From contig NZ_CP016953.1 of NCBI RefSeq assembly GCF_001708305.1, positions 2,127,501 to 2,191,500 of the forward strand: a stretch of DNA of 64,000 nt. Direction: 5' to 3'. Numbering within the stretch: the first letter of the stretch is position 1; each line of letters begins with the position of its first letter. A program made the translations under genes and the position numbers. The notes beneath the pieces are model-generated. The model saw nothing but the letters and a program-made list of their open reading frames with translations, did not search any database and had not been told where the DNA came from. The stretch is from Streptococcus himalayensis. Lineage in GTDB: Bacteria; Bacillota; Bacilli; Lactobacillales; Streptococcaceae. Positions 44,489-53,753 of this stretch are shown here, in pieces.

Positions 44489-45676
44489 CTAATTTTTGGT
44501 TAGTTTTCGTTGAATACCGGCCAAGAAAAAGACTAAAAGGAAAGCTGAGAGCACCAAGATACTTCCGAGTGCTAGAAAAGTAGGGGTAAATCCTAATCGC
44601 TCAATACACCACCCTGTCAACGGAAAAAGAACAATCATGCTCAGACTGAAAAACATAGCATTGATACTCAACATCGTCGCTCGAATTGAATTCGGTAGAT
44701 ACTGCTGGATATCATTGGATATAATAGGCATATAAAGAGCATAGAGAGCATTGCTCAGCAAATAAATGAACATAAAGACAAGCACCTGATTGGCAACGAC
44801 AGCGGTATAAAGCAAGCCTGTCAATCCAACAATCCACGGAAATAGTTGAAAGGAAGACCATTTCTTGCCCACTTGACTAGCGACATAGGCAGCTCCAATG
44901 TTGAGCCCGCTTCCGACAAGCATGAGGAAAGCAATCTGCCAACTGCTTAAATCTGGCAAGTGATTTTGATAGTAGAAATAAAACATACACATCGTAGCAC
45001 AAACAATCTGTCCAATCAAAAACCACCATAGCAGGGCAGAATTGGTCTTAAATTCTTTCAATACAGTGTTTACAATGCTAGAAAAGCTAACCCGCTCCTC
45101 TGTATAAGTTTTTCTATCTGGCTCTTTTAGAAGTGCAATCAAACAAATGGCACACAAGGAACAGGCAATCATCATCAGATAGGTCACTTCCAAATACCCG
45201 TGCACAAAAAATCCTGCCAGCACCGCTCCTAAAGACATCGTTGCCTCTGTCACGCCTGAAATGATACTCGAGAAAGTCAAATATCTTTCTTTCAAGCCCG
45301 CATCGACAGCTGAATCATAGAGCATGGCACTACTTGTTCCTGAATCAAAATTATAAGCCCAAGCATTAACCACCATAGCAAGAGCATACAGCCAAAAGTT
45401 CCCCTGAGCTAGCAACATAAGCATAGAAGAAACGATGGCGGCAAGACGCCCCAATATAAGATTGGCTTTATAAGAAAAACGATCAGCCAGCATCCCTGAC
45501 GGAATCTCCGACAAAAGACTAGTCCCATGAAAGATACTTTCCAAAAGACCTATTTCCAGCAAGCTCATCCCCTTTTGACTTAAAAATAAGACCCAAAAAG
45601 TCGTAATTCCAAAAAATGAGAACCATTCGACAGCATAAAGCAAAGGGATATTTTTTCGATAAGAAGATACACGCAT
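44489..45676 (-). CDS. Major facilitator superfamily transporter
   Basis: 395 aa, about twelve hydrophobic segments, with the MFS loop motif appearing as GMLADRFSYKANLILGR between helices 2 and 3 and a central cytoplasmic loop near 190-210. The start is ATG 45676, 7 bases after AGGAGG. Substrate unknown; the family includes drug exporters. Its -10 box TATAAT directly touches an 18-G/16-A homopolymer tract, so tract-length change should alter transcription. Confidence 0.87.
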   Translation of the reverse strand: MRVSSYRKNIPLLYAVEWFSFFGITTFWVLFLSQKGMSLLEIGLLESIFHGTSLLSEIPSGMLADRFSYKANLILGRLAAIVSSMLMLLAQGNFWLYALAMVVNAWAYNFDSGTSSAMLYDSAVDAGLKERYLTFSSIISGVTEATMSLGAVLAGFFVHGYLEVTYLMMIACSLCAICLIALLKEPDRKTYTEERVSFSSIVNTVLKEFKTNSALLWWFLIGQIVCATMCMFYFYYQNHLPDLSSWQIAFLMLVGSGLNIGAAYVASQVGKKWSSFQLFPWIVGLTGLLYTAVVANQVLVFMFIYLLSNALYALYMPIISNDIQQYLPNSIRATMLSINAMFFSLSMIVLFPLTGWCIERLGFTPTFLALGSILVLSAFLLVFFLAGIQRKLTKN

Positions 45677-45698
45677 ACATTTTCCTCCTATACATGTT

Positions 45699-45738
45699 AT
45701 TATACCCCCCCCCCCCCCCCCCTTTTTTTTTTTTTTTT
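45699..45738 (-). promoter_or_regulatory. Promoter with poly-A16/poly-G18 tract abutting the -10 box
   Basis: On the minus strand: 16 A (45723-45738), 18 G (45705-45722), then TATAAT (45699-45704). The tract fills the -35/-10 spacer region. AGGAGG and the start codon follow within 30 bases. Confidence 0.8.
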
Positions 45739-45916
45739 GCTTTTTGCAAGAAAAAATGTAAGGAGAAAGGGAGAAAGTTCAAAAAAATCTATTCTCTAAT
45801 TTTTATAGAGTACCATAGGCTATCTTTGGAACTTCTCCTGTTCGTCGCTTTTCCTCTTCATTCTATCAACAGAAGTCAGACTTGAATTCGACCTCTGACA
45901 TCATTTTTGCTGCTAG

Positions 45917-46477
45917 CTATTTTAGACTATCCAACTGCTGTTGCACAGCTTTTCCTGTCATAGCTCCTTCAAATTTTTGTGCAATGGTTCCGTCACGATT
46001 GATAAAAATATGAGTGGGGAAAGCTCTGACTTGATAGGATTTAAAAACCTGATCCTTGGTGTCAAACAAGACTGGATAAGTAATGCCTAGCTCAGCAGCT
46101 GCTTCTAATATTGGTTCCTTGGCCTGCTCCGCTGGTCGTTCATTTTCAAACTCTTTTTCAGCCGTGGACACGACAGATAAGAACACAAGATCGTCCTTTT
46201 CCTTCAGCCCTTGATAGACTTTTTCTAGCTCTGGGATCTCCTGCTTACAAGGCCCACACCAGCTGGCCCAAAGATTGAGGTAAACTTTTTTCCCTTTAAA
46301 ATCCGCTAAAGAGACATCCTTACCATCCTTATCCTTAATCGTAAAGGCTGGGGCTTCCTTGCCAACCATCTGCTGAACCGCAGGACTGTCAGAATGATTG
46401 GTTCCCCTCATTTCCCCACATGCTGCAAGAGTTAATAAAGATAAGCTCAATCCAATGTAGATCATTCCTTTTTTCAT
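45917..46477 (-). CDS. Thioredoxin-fold (TlpA/ResA-like) lipoprotein
   Basis: 186 aa. Signal peptide with lipobox LAAC (Cys20), then a TlpA-type fold with active site WCGPC (Cys74, Cys77) and cis-Pro region RAFPTHIF. Surface thiol-disulfide reductase, expected to receive electrons from CcdA and pass them to methionine sulfoxide reductase or other exported proteins. No ccdA lies beside this gene; the nearest is at 54753-55460. Paralogue of the lipoprotein at 53754-54398. Confidence 0.9.
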   Translation of the reverse strand: MKKGMIYIGLSLSLLTLAACGEMRGTNHSDSPAVQQMVGKEAPAFTIKDKDGKDVSLADFKGKKVYLNLWASWCGPCKQEIPELEKVYQGLKEKDDLVFLSVVSTAEKEFENERPAEQAKEPILEAAAELGITYPVLFDTKDQVFKSYQVRAFPTHIFINRDGTIAQKFEGAMTGKAVQQQLDSLK

Positions 46478-46548
46478 CGATCCTACCTCCTGAAATCTTT
46501 TCTATTATTATACCATATTATTTTATATCAATATACATTTTTATCGTT

Positions 46549-46584
46549 TAAAAAATCCTCGTCTGTTTGCACAGACAAGGAGAT
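46549..46584 (-). terminator. Terminator after asnS
   Basis: ATC.CCT.GTCTG / CAGAC.AGGAT stem with a short loop and TTTTTT on the minus strand, right after the asnS stop. Confidence 0.8.
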
Positions 46585-46589
46585 CATGA

Positions 46590-47936
46590 TTATGGTTTTA
46601 AGCGATGGAGCATCCGTGGGAATGGAATGGCTTCACGGATATGTTTGGTACCAGCGACAAAGGTTACCATCCGCTCGATTCCAATTCCAAACCCTGCATG
46701 GGGAACAGAGCCATACTTACGAAGATCAAGGTAGAATTCGTACTCTGAACGATCCATGCCAAGGCTCTCCATTTTAGCCACAAGGGCATCGTAATCATCT
46801 TCACGGACAGAACCACCGATGATTTCTCCATAACCTTCTGGTGCTAGTAAGTCTGCACAAAGCACGCGCTCTGGATTGCCCGGAACTGGTTTCATATAGA
46901 AAGCCTTGAAACTTGCTGGATAGTTGACCACAAAGGTTGGCACACCAAAGTAGTTTGAAATCCATGTTTCATGAGGAGAACCAAAATCATCTCCATGCTC
47001 CAAATGTTCGTAGTCTGTATCTTCATCTGCTTCATGCTCTTGAAGAAGACTAATCGCATCATCATAGGATACACGCTTGAAAGGCTCAGCGATGTATTTC
47101 TTCAAGAGTTCTGTATCACGTTCCAAGGCTTCAAGAGCTTGCGGCGCACGATCCAAAACGCCTTGAATCAATGCTTTTACATAGGCTTCTTGCAGGTCCA
47201 ATGATTCATCATGAGAGAGGAAGGAATACTCCGCATCCATCATCCAAAACTCCGTCAAGTGACGACGTGTTTTTGATTTTTCTGCACGAAATACTGGACC
47301 AAAGTCAAATACACGCCCTAGTGCCATCGCTCCTGCTTCCAAGTACAATTGCCCTGATTGGCTCAAGTAAGCAGGGGTTCCAAAGTAATCTGTTTCAAAC
47401 AGTTCTGTCGAATCTTCTGCCGCATTTCCAGACAGGATTGGACTGTCAAACTTGATAAAGCCATTCTTATCAAAGAACTCATAAGTCGCATAAATAATAG
47501 CGTTACGAATTTGCATAATGGCCATTTGCTTACGAGAACGGAGCCACAAGTGACGATTGTCCATCAAGAAATCCGTTCCATGTTCTTTCGGCGTAATTGG
47601 ATAGTCTTTTGAATCACCAACTACCTCAAGATCCGTAATATCCAACTCATAGCCGAATTTTGAGCGTTCATCTTCTTTGACGATACCTGTTACCAACACA
47701 GATGTTTCCTGGCTGAGTTTTTTAACAGTATCAAACTTAGCTGTTCCTTCTTCTTCACCAAATGTTTCAATAAAGTTTGGCTTAAAAGCAACCGCTTGGA
47801 AAAAGGCAGTTCCGTCACGAAGCTGTAGAAAGGCTAATTTCCCTTTCCCTGATTTGTTGGCAACCCAAGCACCAATGGTTATTTTTTCACCAACATGGTC
47901 TTTGACATCAATAATCGATACTAACTCTTTAGACAT
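46590..47936 (-). CDS. asnS: Asparaginyl-tRNA synthetase
   Basis: 448 aa from ATG 47936 (AGGAG upstream). N-terminal OB-fold anticodon-binding domain and a class IIb core: motif 2 [21 protein letters not shown] and motif 3 [13 protein letters not shown]. Charges tRNA-Asn. Follows the aminotransferase gene by about 80 bases, the conserved ypmB-aspB-asnS order of Firmicutes. Confidence 0.96.
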   Translation of the reverse strand: MSKELVSIIDVKDHVGEKITIGAWVANKSGKGKLAFLQLRDGTAFFQAVAFKPNFIETFGEEEGTAKFDTVKKLSQETSVLVTGIVKEDERSKFGYELDITDLEVVGDSKDYPITPKEHGTDFLMDNRHLWLRSRKQMAIMQIRNAIIYATYEFFDKNGFIKFDSPILSGNAAEDSTELFETDYFGTPAYLSQSGQLYLEAGAMALGRVFDFGPVFRAEKSKTRRHLTEFWMMDAEYSFLSHDESLDLQEAYVKALIQGVLDRAPQALEALERDTELLKKYIAEPFKRVSYDDAISLLQEHEADEDTDYEHLEHGDDFGSPHETWISNYFGVPTFVVNYPASFKAFYMKPVPGNPERVLCADLLAPEGYGEIIGGSVREDDYDALVAKMESLGMDRSEYEFYLDLRKYGSVPHAGFGIGIERMVTFVAGTKHIREAIPFPRMLHRLKP

Positions 47937-48020
47937 AATTTCTCCTGTTCTTTTGTATAATGCTCTGTTAACTTTCTTAGGCAGTAGTCCACCGCAACAA
48001 GGACGAAGCTCCGTTTTCAC

Positions 48021-49199
48021 TTACCCTTCCATAAATGTTTTTAGGCGTTTAACAGCTTCTTTTAAGGTATCAAGGTCTGTCGCATAGCTGAGACGGACAT
48101 TTTCAGGTGCACCAAATCCTGCTCCCGTCACCAAGGCAACTCCTACTTCTTCCAAAATCGCTGTTGTAAAGGCTGTCACATCCGTGAAACCTTTCATGTC
48201 CATGGCTTTTTTTACATTTGGAAAGAGATAGAAGGCACCTTGCGGTTTCACCACTTCAAATCCTGGAACTTCAGCCAGTAAGGGATAGATGGTATTGAGT
48301 CGCTCTTCAAAGGCTTGACGCATTTGCTCTACTGTATCCTGCTCGCCAATTAGGGCTTCAATCGCTCCATACTGGGCTACAGCTGTTGGATTAGACGTTG
48401 TTTGTCCCGCAACCTTGGTCATGGCAGCGATAATCTCTGGCTCTCCCACTGCATAACCAATCCGCCAACCAGTCATGGCATAGGTCTTAGAGACACCATT
48501 GATGACAACCGTCTGCTTCCGAATGGCTTCTGACAAGCTGGAAATCGGGGTGAAGGTATTCCCATTATAGACAAGTCGTCCGTAAATATCATCTGCCAAA
48601 ATCAGAATGTCATGCTCGACAGCCCAATTCCCAATCGCAAGAAGTTCCTCCCTGCTATAAATCATACCAGTTGGATTAGACGGTGAATTGAGAACCAAGA
48701 CCTTGGTTTTAGCCGTGCGTGCTGCTTCTAATTGCGCAACGGTCACCTTAAAATCATTGGCTTCTCTTGCCTGCACAAAAACAGGCACACCTTCCGCCAT
48801 TTTAATCTGATCCGCATAGCTGACCCAATAAGGGGTTGGAATAATCACCTCATCAAGCGGATTGATAACGCTCATGAAAAAGGTATAGAGAGAGAATTTT
48901 GCTCCTGTTGCCACCGTCACCTGGTTTGGGGCTACTGAATAGCCATAGAATTTCTCAAAGTAGCCGCTAATAGCCGTCTTTAATTCTGGCAACCCACTGG
49001 TTACCGTATAAAAGCTCGCACGACCATCTCTAATAGCAGCTATGGCTGCCTCTTGAATATTTTCTGGAGTGGTGAAGTCAGGTTCTCCCAAAGTCAAGGA
49101 TAAAATATCCCTTCCTTCTGCCTTTAACTGCTTAGCACGCGCACCCGCAGCCAAGGTTACACTTTCTTCCATTTCAAGCACTCGTTTTGATACCTTCAT
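48021..49199 (-). CDS. aspB: Pyridoxal-phosphate aspartate aminotransferase
   Basis: 392 aa, class I aminotransferase of the Ib subgroup: LGEPDFTTP, NSPSNPTG, and Schiff-base Lys in GVSKTYAMTGWRIGY. Interconverts aspartate/2-oxoglutarate and oxaloacetate/glutamate. Its ATG overlaps the ypmB stop (ATGA). The link to asnS ties aspartate/asparagine supply to tRNA charging. Confidence 0.93.
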   Translation of the reverse strand: MKVSKRVLEMEESVTLAAGARAKQLKAEGRDILSLTLGEPDFTTPENIQEAAIAAIRDGRASFYTVTSGLPELKTAISGYFEKFYGYSVAPNQVTVATGAKFSLYTFFMSVINPLDEVIIPTPYWVSYADQIKMAEGVPVFVQAREANDFKVTVAQLEAARTAKTKVLVLNSPSNPTGMIYSREELLAIGNWAVEHDILILADDIYGRLVYNGNTFTPISSLSEAIRKQTVVINGVSKTYAMTGWRIGYAVGEPEIIAAMTKVAGQTTSNPTAVAQYGAIEALIGEQDTVEQMRQAFEERLNTIYPLLAEVPGFEVVKPQGAFYLFPNVKKAMDMKGFTDVTAFTTAILEEVGVALVTGAGFGAPENVRLSYATDLDTLKEAVKRLKTFMEG

Positions 49200-49684
49200 A
49201 TTCCCTCCTTGCTCAGAAATGTTCCATTTTCAAAAGAAATCACGTAGTAGTTCTGGCCCGACTTGACTTCCCAAATCGGTTGATTGTCGAAGTAACCCAA
49301 GACCACTCGCTCAATCTTACCAGCCCCATTTTCTTTGGCAATTTTCTTCGCCCTCGCTTGAGAAATCCCATTTGCCAAGTCGTAGAGATAAATCTTATCA
49401 CTGTCTTTTTGAATTAATACGCCAATGGCCTTGCCACTCGTGTCCTTTCCTAAAAGGCTGGCATAAGACTCCTTGCCATGGTACATAGTAAAGGTCTCTA
49501 ACTCCTTCAATGCTGCATATTTTTCCGCCAAAAGCTGGCTTGAATGTTTTTCAGACTGGTAAGGGGCTTTCGCTGTTTCTAACACATATAAAAATGAAAA
49601 GGCTAGGACAGATAAGAGCAAGATAATTCCAATGATGTATTGCCAGATGAGCAATTTCCGTTGACTATTTCCTCTATTTTTCAC
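49196..49684 (-). CDS. ypmB: DUF5590 / YpmB-like membrane-anchored protein
   Basis: 162 aa with one N-terminal membrane helix (about residues 13-32) and an extracellular domain of two PepSY-like repeats. Position before aspB and asnS matches YpmB. The GTG start at 49684 has no ribosome site and lies 6 bases after the promoter's -10 box, so the mRNA is probably leaderless. No internal ATG gives a better start. Function unknown. Confidence 0.82.
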   Translation of the reverse strand: MKNRGNSQRKLLIWQYIIGIILLLSVLAFSFLYVLETAKAPYQSEKHSSQLLAEKYAALKELETFTMYHGKESYASLLGKDTSGKAIGVLIQKDSDKIYLYDLANGISQARAKKIAKENGAGKIERVVLGYFDNQPIWEVKSGQNYYVISFENGTFLSKEGI

Positions 49685-49690
49685 TCGTTT

Positions 49691-49719
49691 ATTGTACCAC
49701 CAATCAAGGATAATTACAA
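49691..49719 (-). promoter_or_regulatory. Promoter of the ypmB-aspB-asnS operon
   Basis: TTGTAA (49714-49719) and TACAAT (49691-49696) with a 17-base spacer. Initiation 7 bases after the -10 would fall on the GTG start codon. Confidence 0.7.
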
Positions 49720-49780
49720 GTCTATTCAGTCATCTGAGCTTAGCAAGCCCCTGTATCTTCTTTCTACCGAAAATAATAAT

Positions 49781-49808
49781 CTAAAAACACCCCTTTCGAG
49801 ATGTTTTT
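49781..49808 (-). terminator. Terminator after the CsbD-like gene
   Basis: AAAAACA / TGTTTTT stem around a C-rich loop, T tract on the minus strand, directly after the stop codon region. Confidence 0.6.
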
Positions 49809-49814
49809 AAATGA

Positions 49815-50036
49815 TTATTTGCCAAAAACGTTTTTAAGACCTTCAACAGCACCCTCTACGGCACCTTTAGCATCCTCTACCAATTCTTTGGCCTTATCCG
49901 TTGCATCTCCTGCTAGTTCTTTAGCTTCTGCTGCAACTTTTTCAACAGCACCTTCGACTTCTGTTTTCTTATCGCCAACTAATTTTCCAGCTTGTTCTTT
50001 CAAACCGCCTGCTAATTCATCTAAATTTAAAGACAT
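49815..50036 (-). CDS. CsbD-like stress protein
   Basis: 73 aa, highly charged and Ala/Glu/Lys-rich, beginning MSLNLDELAGGLKEQAGKLVGDKKTEVEG, in short the CsbD pattern, then LEA-like repeats. AAGGAGG precedes the start. CsbD proteins are general-stress induced; function unknown. The long opposite-strand frame here is only its low-complexity mirror. Confidence 0.82.
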   Translation of the reverse strand: MSLNLDELAGGLKEQAGKLVGDKKTEVEGAVEKVAAEAKELAGDATDKAKELVEDAKGAVEGAVEGLKNVFGK

Positions 50037-50107
50037 ATCTTTGTCCTCCTTCTTTATTCTATTCTCATGATAACATAAATACTTGCAAATCTCAAATTAT
50101 CTGTTTT

Positions 50108-51802
50108 TTAAGCCATTGGAAAGGAAAGGGAAATCCTCGTATGACTACCTTGTTTCGAATCAATTTCCATGTGGTAGTCTTGTCCAAACTGTAGACGCAA
50201 GCGTTGGTCCACATTTTTTAAGCCAACACCACCGAGTTTTACAAGAAGATTTTCGGTCGTATCATGCGCAATAAAGCCACGACCATTGTCATAGATAGAC
50301 ACGACAAGAAAGCCGGCTCTTTCTTCAACGGACACACGCACCAAGCCCTGTTCCTTGATTTCTTTAATCCCATGGTAAATGGCATTTTCCACCAAGGGCT
50401 GCAAGACCAACTTGGGTAATTGGAAATCATCAAAACGCGTATCTTCTTCGATTTCATAGGTCAACTTGTACCCGTAGCGCTGTTTTTGGATAAAAAGATA
50501 CTGGCGAACATGGTCAATTTCATCTTTTAAGGCAATCTGTTCATTGCCTTGATTTAGTGCCAAGCGGAAATACTTGGCGAGCGATTTGGTCACCTCAACC
50601 ACTTTCTCACTATTATTAAACTCCGCCATCCAGACAATCGTGTCTAAGGTATTATACAGAAAATGAGGATTGATTTGACTAGAAAGGGCTTGTAGCTCGT
50701 ATTTGCGGACATTTTGCTCTTCTTCTTTAACGGCCAGCATCAATTTGTCAATCTGATCTAACATACGGTTAAATTGATGAGCCAAATCAACCAATTCTGG
50801 TGCCCCTTGCTCATTGGCTCGTAAACTGGCATTTCCATTTCCAATGGCCAAAATCGTTTCTTGTAAATTCCGCAAAGGCTTAATCCAATGCCGTAAAATG
50901 AACCAAATTCCTAAAAGACAAATTCCCAAGGCAACCAGCCCCGTTCCTACAAAAGATGTCAACACTTGACCTTGCAGTTGGTGAAGATTTTCCATAGAAG
51001 AAACCCCAATCATGACCCAATCACTCTGGGGGATCTGGTACTGATAAACATAGGAACTATCCTGGTCAACATAGCCATTCTTTTCTTGGATATAGGGTTC
51101 TAGGGCTTTCATCTCCTCACTAGATGAATAGACACTCTTCTTTGGATGATAGACAAATTCATGATTGCTATTGACAATAAAGGTAAAGCCCTTTTCTCCG
51201 AGCTGTAAGCTATCGAGATAAGCCGTCAAAGTATCATAAGCAATATCAAGACGGACAACCGCTAGATTGTCTCCTTTGCTATCCACCACTTCTTGGGTAA
51301 CAGACACCACCCATTTCTCATTGGCTTCAGAAAGATTTTGGCGTGCAGGAGTGACAACCGGCATGGCATGTTCATGAATAGCGGCTTGGTACCAAGCTTC
51401 TTTCATCATGTCACTGGAGGTTTTCATACTAACTGCTTCATCTGTTGATACTAGGTGGCCTGATTTAGTGACGAGAACGGCAGATACCAAATCACGATCC
51501 GTTGATAAAATCGTACCCAATAGTTTTCTTAACGCTCTCTCATTTTCTACCGTTGCATCTTCTGCGTAAGTCTTGACTAGTTCATGATTTGCCAAACTAC
51601 TGGTCGTTTCTTTTAATTTTTCCAAATAAGACTGGACAAATTGACCGCTTTGGGAAATGGTATGTTGTGTACTCTGCTCAGTCGTTTCTCGAATGACATC
51701 TGCACTCTTATAATAGTAACCAGCACCAACAATCCCAAGCAGTAATAACATGGTAACAGCCACATAAACCACTAACTGCACAAAAAGAGAAAACCGCTTC
51801 AT
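50108..51802 (-). CDS. YesM-type sensor histidine kinase
   Basis: 564 aa. N-terminal helix (residues 8-28), an extracellular dCache-like sensor (about 30-280), a second helix (about 283-303), a HAMP linker, and a His_kinase domain with INPHFLYNTLD as the phospho-acceptor region followed by an HATPase domain (VENAIYHGI, DNGRGF, GVGLKNVDQRL). Overlaps the regulator gene by ATGA. Downstream of MsrAB, so redox stress or exported-protein damage may be its signal, by inference from position. Confidence 0.92.
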   Translation of the reverse strand: MKRFSLFVQLVVYVAVTMLLLLGIVGAGYYYKSADVIRETTEQSTQHTISQSGQFVQSYLEKLKETTSSLANHELVKTYAEDATVENERALRKLLGTILSTDRDLVSAVLVTKSGHLVSTDEAVSMKTSSDMMKEAWYQAAIHEHAMPVVTPARQNLSEANEKWVVSVTQEVVDSKGDNLAVVRLDIAYDTLTAYLDSLQLGEKGFTFIVNSNHEFVYHPKKSVYSSSEEMKALEPYIQEKNGYVDQDSSYVYQYQIPQSDWVMIGVSSMENLHQLQGQVLTSFVGTGLVALGICLLGIWFILRHWIKPLRNLQETILAIGNGNASLRANEQGAPELVDLAHQFNRMLDQIDKLMLAVKEEEQNVRKYELQALSSQINPHFLYNTLDTIVWMAEFNNSEKVVEVTKSLAKYFRLALNQGNEQIALKDEIDHVRQYLFIQKQRYGYKLTYEIEEDTRFDDFQLPKLVLQPLVENAIYHGIKEIKEQGLVRVSVEERAGFLVVSIYDNGRGFIAHDTTENLLVKLGGVGLKNVDQRLRLQFGQDYHMEIDSKQGSHTRISLSFPMA

Positions 51803-52533
51803 CCCTGCTCTCCTTTTTTAAATTGACGAGGGGTCACACCCACGACCTGCTTGAAACGCTGCGAAAAATAATTCATATCTTCAAAGCCGACTTGCTCTGC
51901 TATTTCATAAATCTTTAAATCTGTTGTCAAAAGCAGTAACTTGGCTCTTTTCATCCGCTCCTGAATGAGATAGTCCTGAAAGGGCAGGCCCAGTTCTTTT
52001 TTCAAGACCACACTGAGATGCGAGGAGCTAAATCCCAAGTCCTGGGCTAGAGACTTGAGCGATAAATCCTGATCAGCTAGTCGTTCTTGGATGAGCTGGG
52101 CGAGACTGGAGGTTTCACTCTGTTCGACCAAATCGCTGATTTGTTGCCGCTTTTCTTCCTTATCTAGCTTCATCTTTACTTTGACGAGCATCTCCTCCAC
52201 GTCTGCCTTAGAAAAAGGTTTGAGAAGATAGTCATCTGCCCCCAATTTAACAGCTGAGAGGGCATAGTCAAAATCATCATAGCCAGTCAAAAACACAATA
52301 TGCGTCTCTGGATACTGCTCTCTAACGAGCTGTGCCAAGCGAATCCCGTTCATCTGAGGCATATTGATGTCGGTTAGTAGAATATCCGCCTGTTCTTTTT
52401 GGAAAAGTTCCCAAGCCTCCACACCGTTTTCTGCTTCTGCTAAAACTTCCATCCCCAATTTTTCAAAATCAAGCAAGGAGGCAATCCCTTGACGGACAAG
52501 GTATTCGTCTTCTACAATCATGAGTTTATACAT
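51799..52533 (-). CDS. YesN-type AraC-family response regulator
   Basis: 244 aa. Receiver domain with phospho-acceptor Asp55 (LLTDINMPQ) and Lys in LKPF; C-terminal AraC-type double helix-turn-helix (about 140-242) with LGFSSSHLSVVLKKELG and VGFEDMNYFSQRFKQVVGVTPRQF. Has its own extended -10 at 52563-52568 but is also in line with the msrAB transcript. Probable targets are the repair cluster upstream. Confidence 0.92.
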   Translation of the reverse strand: MYKLMIVEDEYLVRQGIASLLDFEKLGMEVLAEAENGVEAWELFQKEQADILLTDINMPQMNGIRLAQLVREQYPETHIVFLTGYDDFDYALSAVKLGADDYLLKPFSKADVEEMLVKVKMKLDKEEKRQQISDLVEQSETSSLAQLIQERLADQDLSLKSLAQDLGFSSSHLSVVLKKELGLPFQDYLIQERMKRAKLLLLTTDLKIYEIAEQVGFEDMNYFSQRFKQVVGVTPRQFKKGEQG

Positions 52534-52562
52534 ACTATTCTCCTGTCTGAAATCCTACCTCT

Positions 52563-52606
52563 AGTATAGCAAATCCACCCAAATAAGGCGAGGTGAACCC
52601 CGCCTT
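52563..52606 (-). promoter_or_regulatory. Hairpin and promoter between msrAB and the two-component genes
   Basis: A stem AAGGCGGGGT / ACCTCGCCTT (52585-52606) is followed on the minus strand by an extended -10 TGC-TATACT (52563-52568). The hairpin may reduce read-through from msrAB while the promoter drives the regulator-kinase pair. Confidence 0.5.
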
Positions 52607-52633
52607 TTTCATCTCTTTACAACCTGAAAGAGT

Positions 52634-53743
52634 TTATACATAGTCCAACAGATAGCCGTAGCCTTTACTTTCCATTTCTGCTTTTGGAATGAATTTGATT
52701 GAAAGACTGTTAATGCAGTAACGCAAACCACCCTTGTCTTTTGGACCATCGGTAAAGACATGCCCTAAGTGGGAATCCCCAACCCGGCTACGAACTTCCG
52801 TTCTCACCATGTTAAAGCTAGTATCATCCTTATAAGTCGCTACATCTGGGCTGATTGGGCGCGTGAAGCTTGGCCAACCGCAACCAGACTCATACTTGTC
52901 TTTGGAAGAAAATAGCGGCTCACCTGTCACGATATCCACATAAATCCCTTCCTCAAATTGATCCCAGTAGCGGTTTGAAAAGGCACGTTCTGTGTCATTT
53001 TTTTGAGTCACAGCGTACTCTTCTGCCGTCAACATTTTCTTAATTTCTTCATCGCTTGGTTTGTGGTACAAACTTTCGTCAATGACTGGATAGCTCGCTT
53101 GATTGACATTGATGTGGCAGTAGCCATTCGGATTTTTCTTGAGGTAGTCTTGGTGATATTCTTCTGCTTCTACGAAGTTTTCCAAAGCACCTTTTTCAAC
53201 AGCAAGGGGCTTATCTAATTTCTTTGCTTGCTCATCAAAGACTTCTTCAATGACCTTTGAATCCTCTTTATCCGTATAATAGACACCCGTCCGATACTGT
53301 GTTCCACGGTCATTTCCTTGTTTATTGACACTAGTCGGGTCGATAATGCGGAAATAATGAAGCAAAACTTCACGTAAGGAAATTTGGTTCTTGTCATAGG
53401 TTACTTTTACTGTCTCAGCATGGCCTGTTTGACTAATCAATTCATACTTGGTGGTGCTGCCTTTTCCATTGGCATAACCTGATACGGCATCTGTCACTCC
53501 TCCTACACGTGAGAAATATTCTTCAACGCCCCAGAAGCAACCGCCTGCTAGATAAATGTCGCGGAGCTCTTCTTTCATTGCTTTTTTCTCCTTTGGCTTG
53601 ACTTGGTTGACCTGACTGACAGCTGCCTCCTTAATATGGGCAGTTGCAGAAGACGATTGATTTCGATAGGCTCCAAAGACAATTAAGCCCAGCACTAGGA
53701 AAATCGCTCCGATGGTTAAGAGTACTTTCATTTTCCCTTCCAT
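52634..53743 (-). CDS. msrAB: Membrane-anchored peptide methionine sulfoxide reductase MsrA-MsrB fusion
   Basis: 369 aa with AGGAGG before ATG. An N-terminal membrane anchor (about residues 6-26) places it on the outer face. The MsrA domain (about 60-215) has catalytic Cys69 in [11 protein letters not shown]; the MsrB domain (about 225-365) has ESGCGWPSF and catalytic Cys343 in GLRYCINS. Repairs both S- and R-methionine sulfoxide in surface proteins. Reducing power should come from the thioredoxin-like lipoprotein and CcdA encoded just upstream. Confidence 0.95.
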   Translation of the reverse strand: MEGKMKVLLTIGAIFLVLGLIVFGAYRNQSSSATAHIKEAAVSQVNQVKPKEKKAMKEELRDIYLAGGCFWGVEEYFSRVGGVTDAVSGYANGKGSTTKYELISQTGHAETVKVTYDKNQISLREVLLHYFRIIDPTSVNKQGNDRGTQYRTGVYYTDKEDSKVIEEVFDEQAKKLDKPLAVEKGALENFVEAEEYHQDYLKKNPNGYCHINVNQASYPVIDESLYHKPSDEEIKKMLTAEEYAVTQKNDTERAFSNRYWDQFEEGIYVDIVTGEPLFSSKDKYESGCGWPSFTRPISPDVATYKDDTSFNMVRTEVRSRVGDSHLGHVFTDGPKDKGGLRYCINSLSIKFIPKAEMESKGYGYLLDYV

Positions 53744-53753
53744 GGGTCACCTC

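Noticed and set aside
46590..47940. Several plus-strand frames inside asnS
   Set aside because: No family resemblance and no ribosome sites; asnS on the minus strand is unambiguous.
49801..50070. Plus-strand frame of about 89 codons rich in Ser/Ala/Thr opposite the CsbD-like gene
   Set aside because: It is the mirror of a low-complexity Glu/Lys/Ala gene that has a proper ribosome site and family match on the minus strand.
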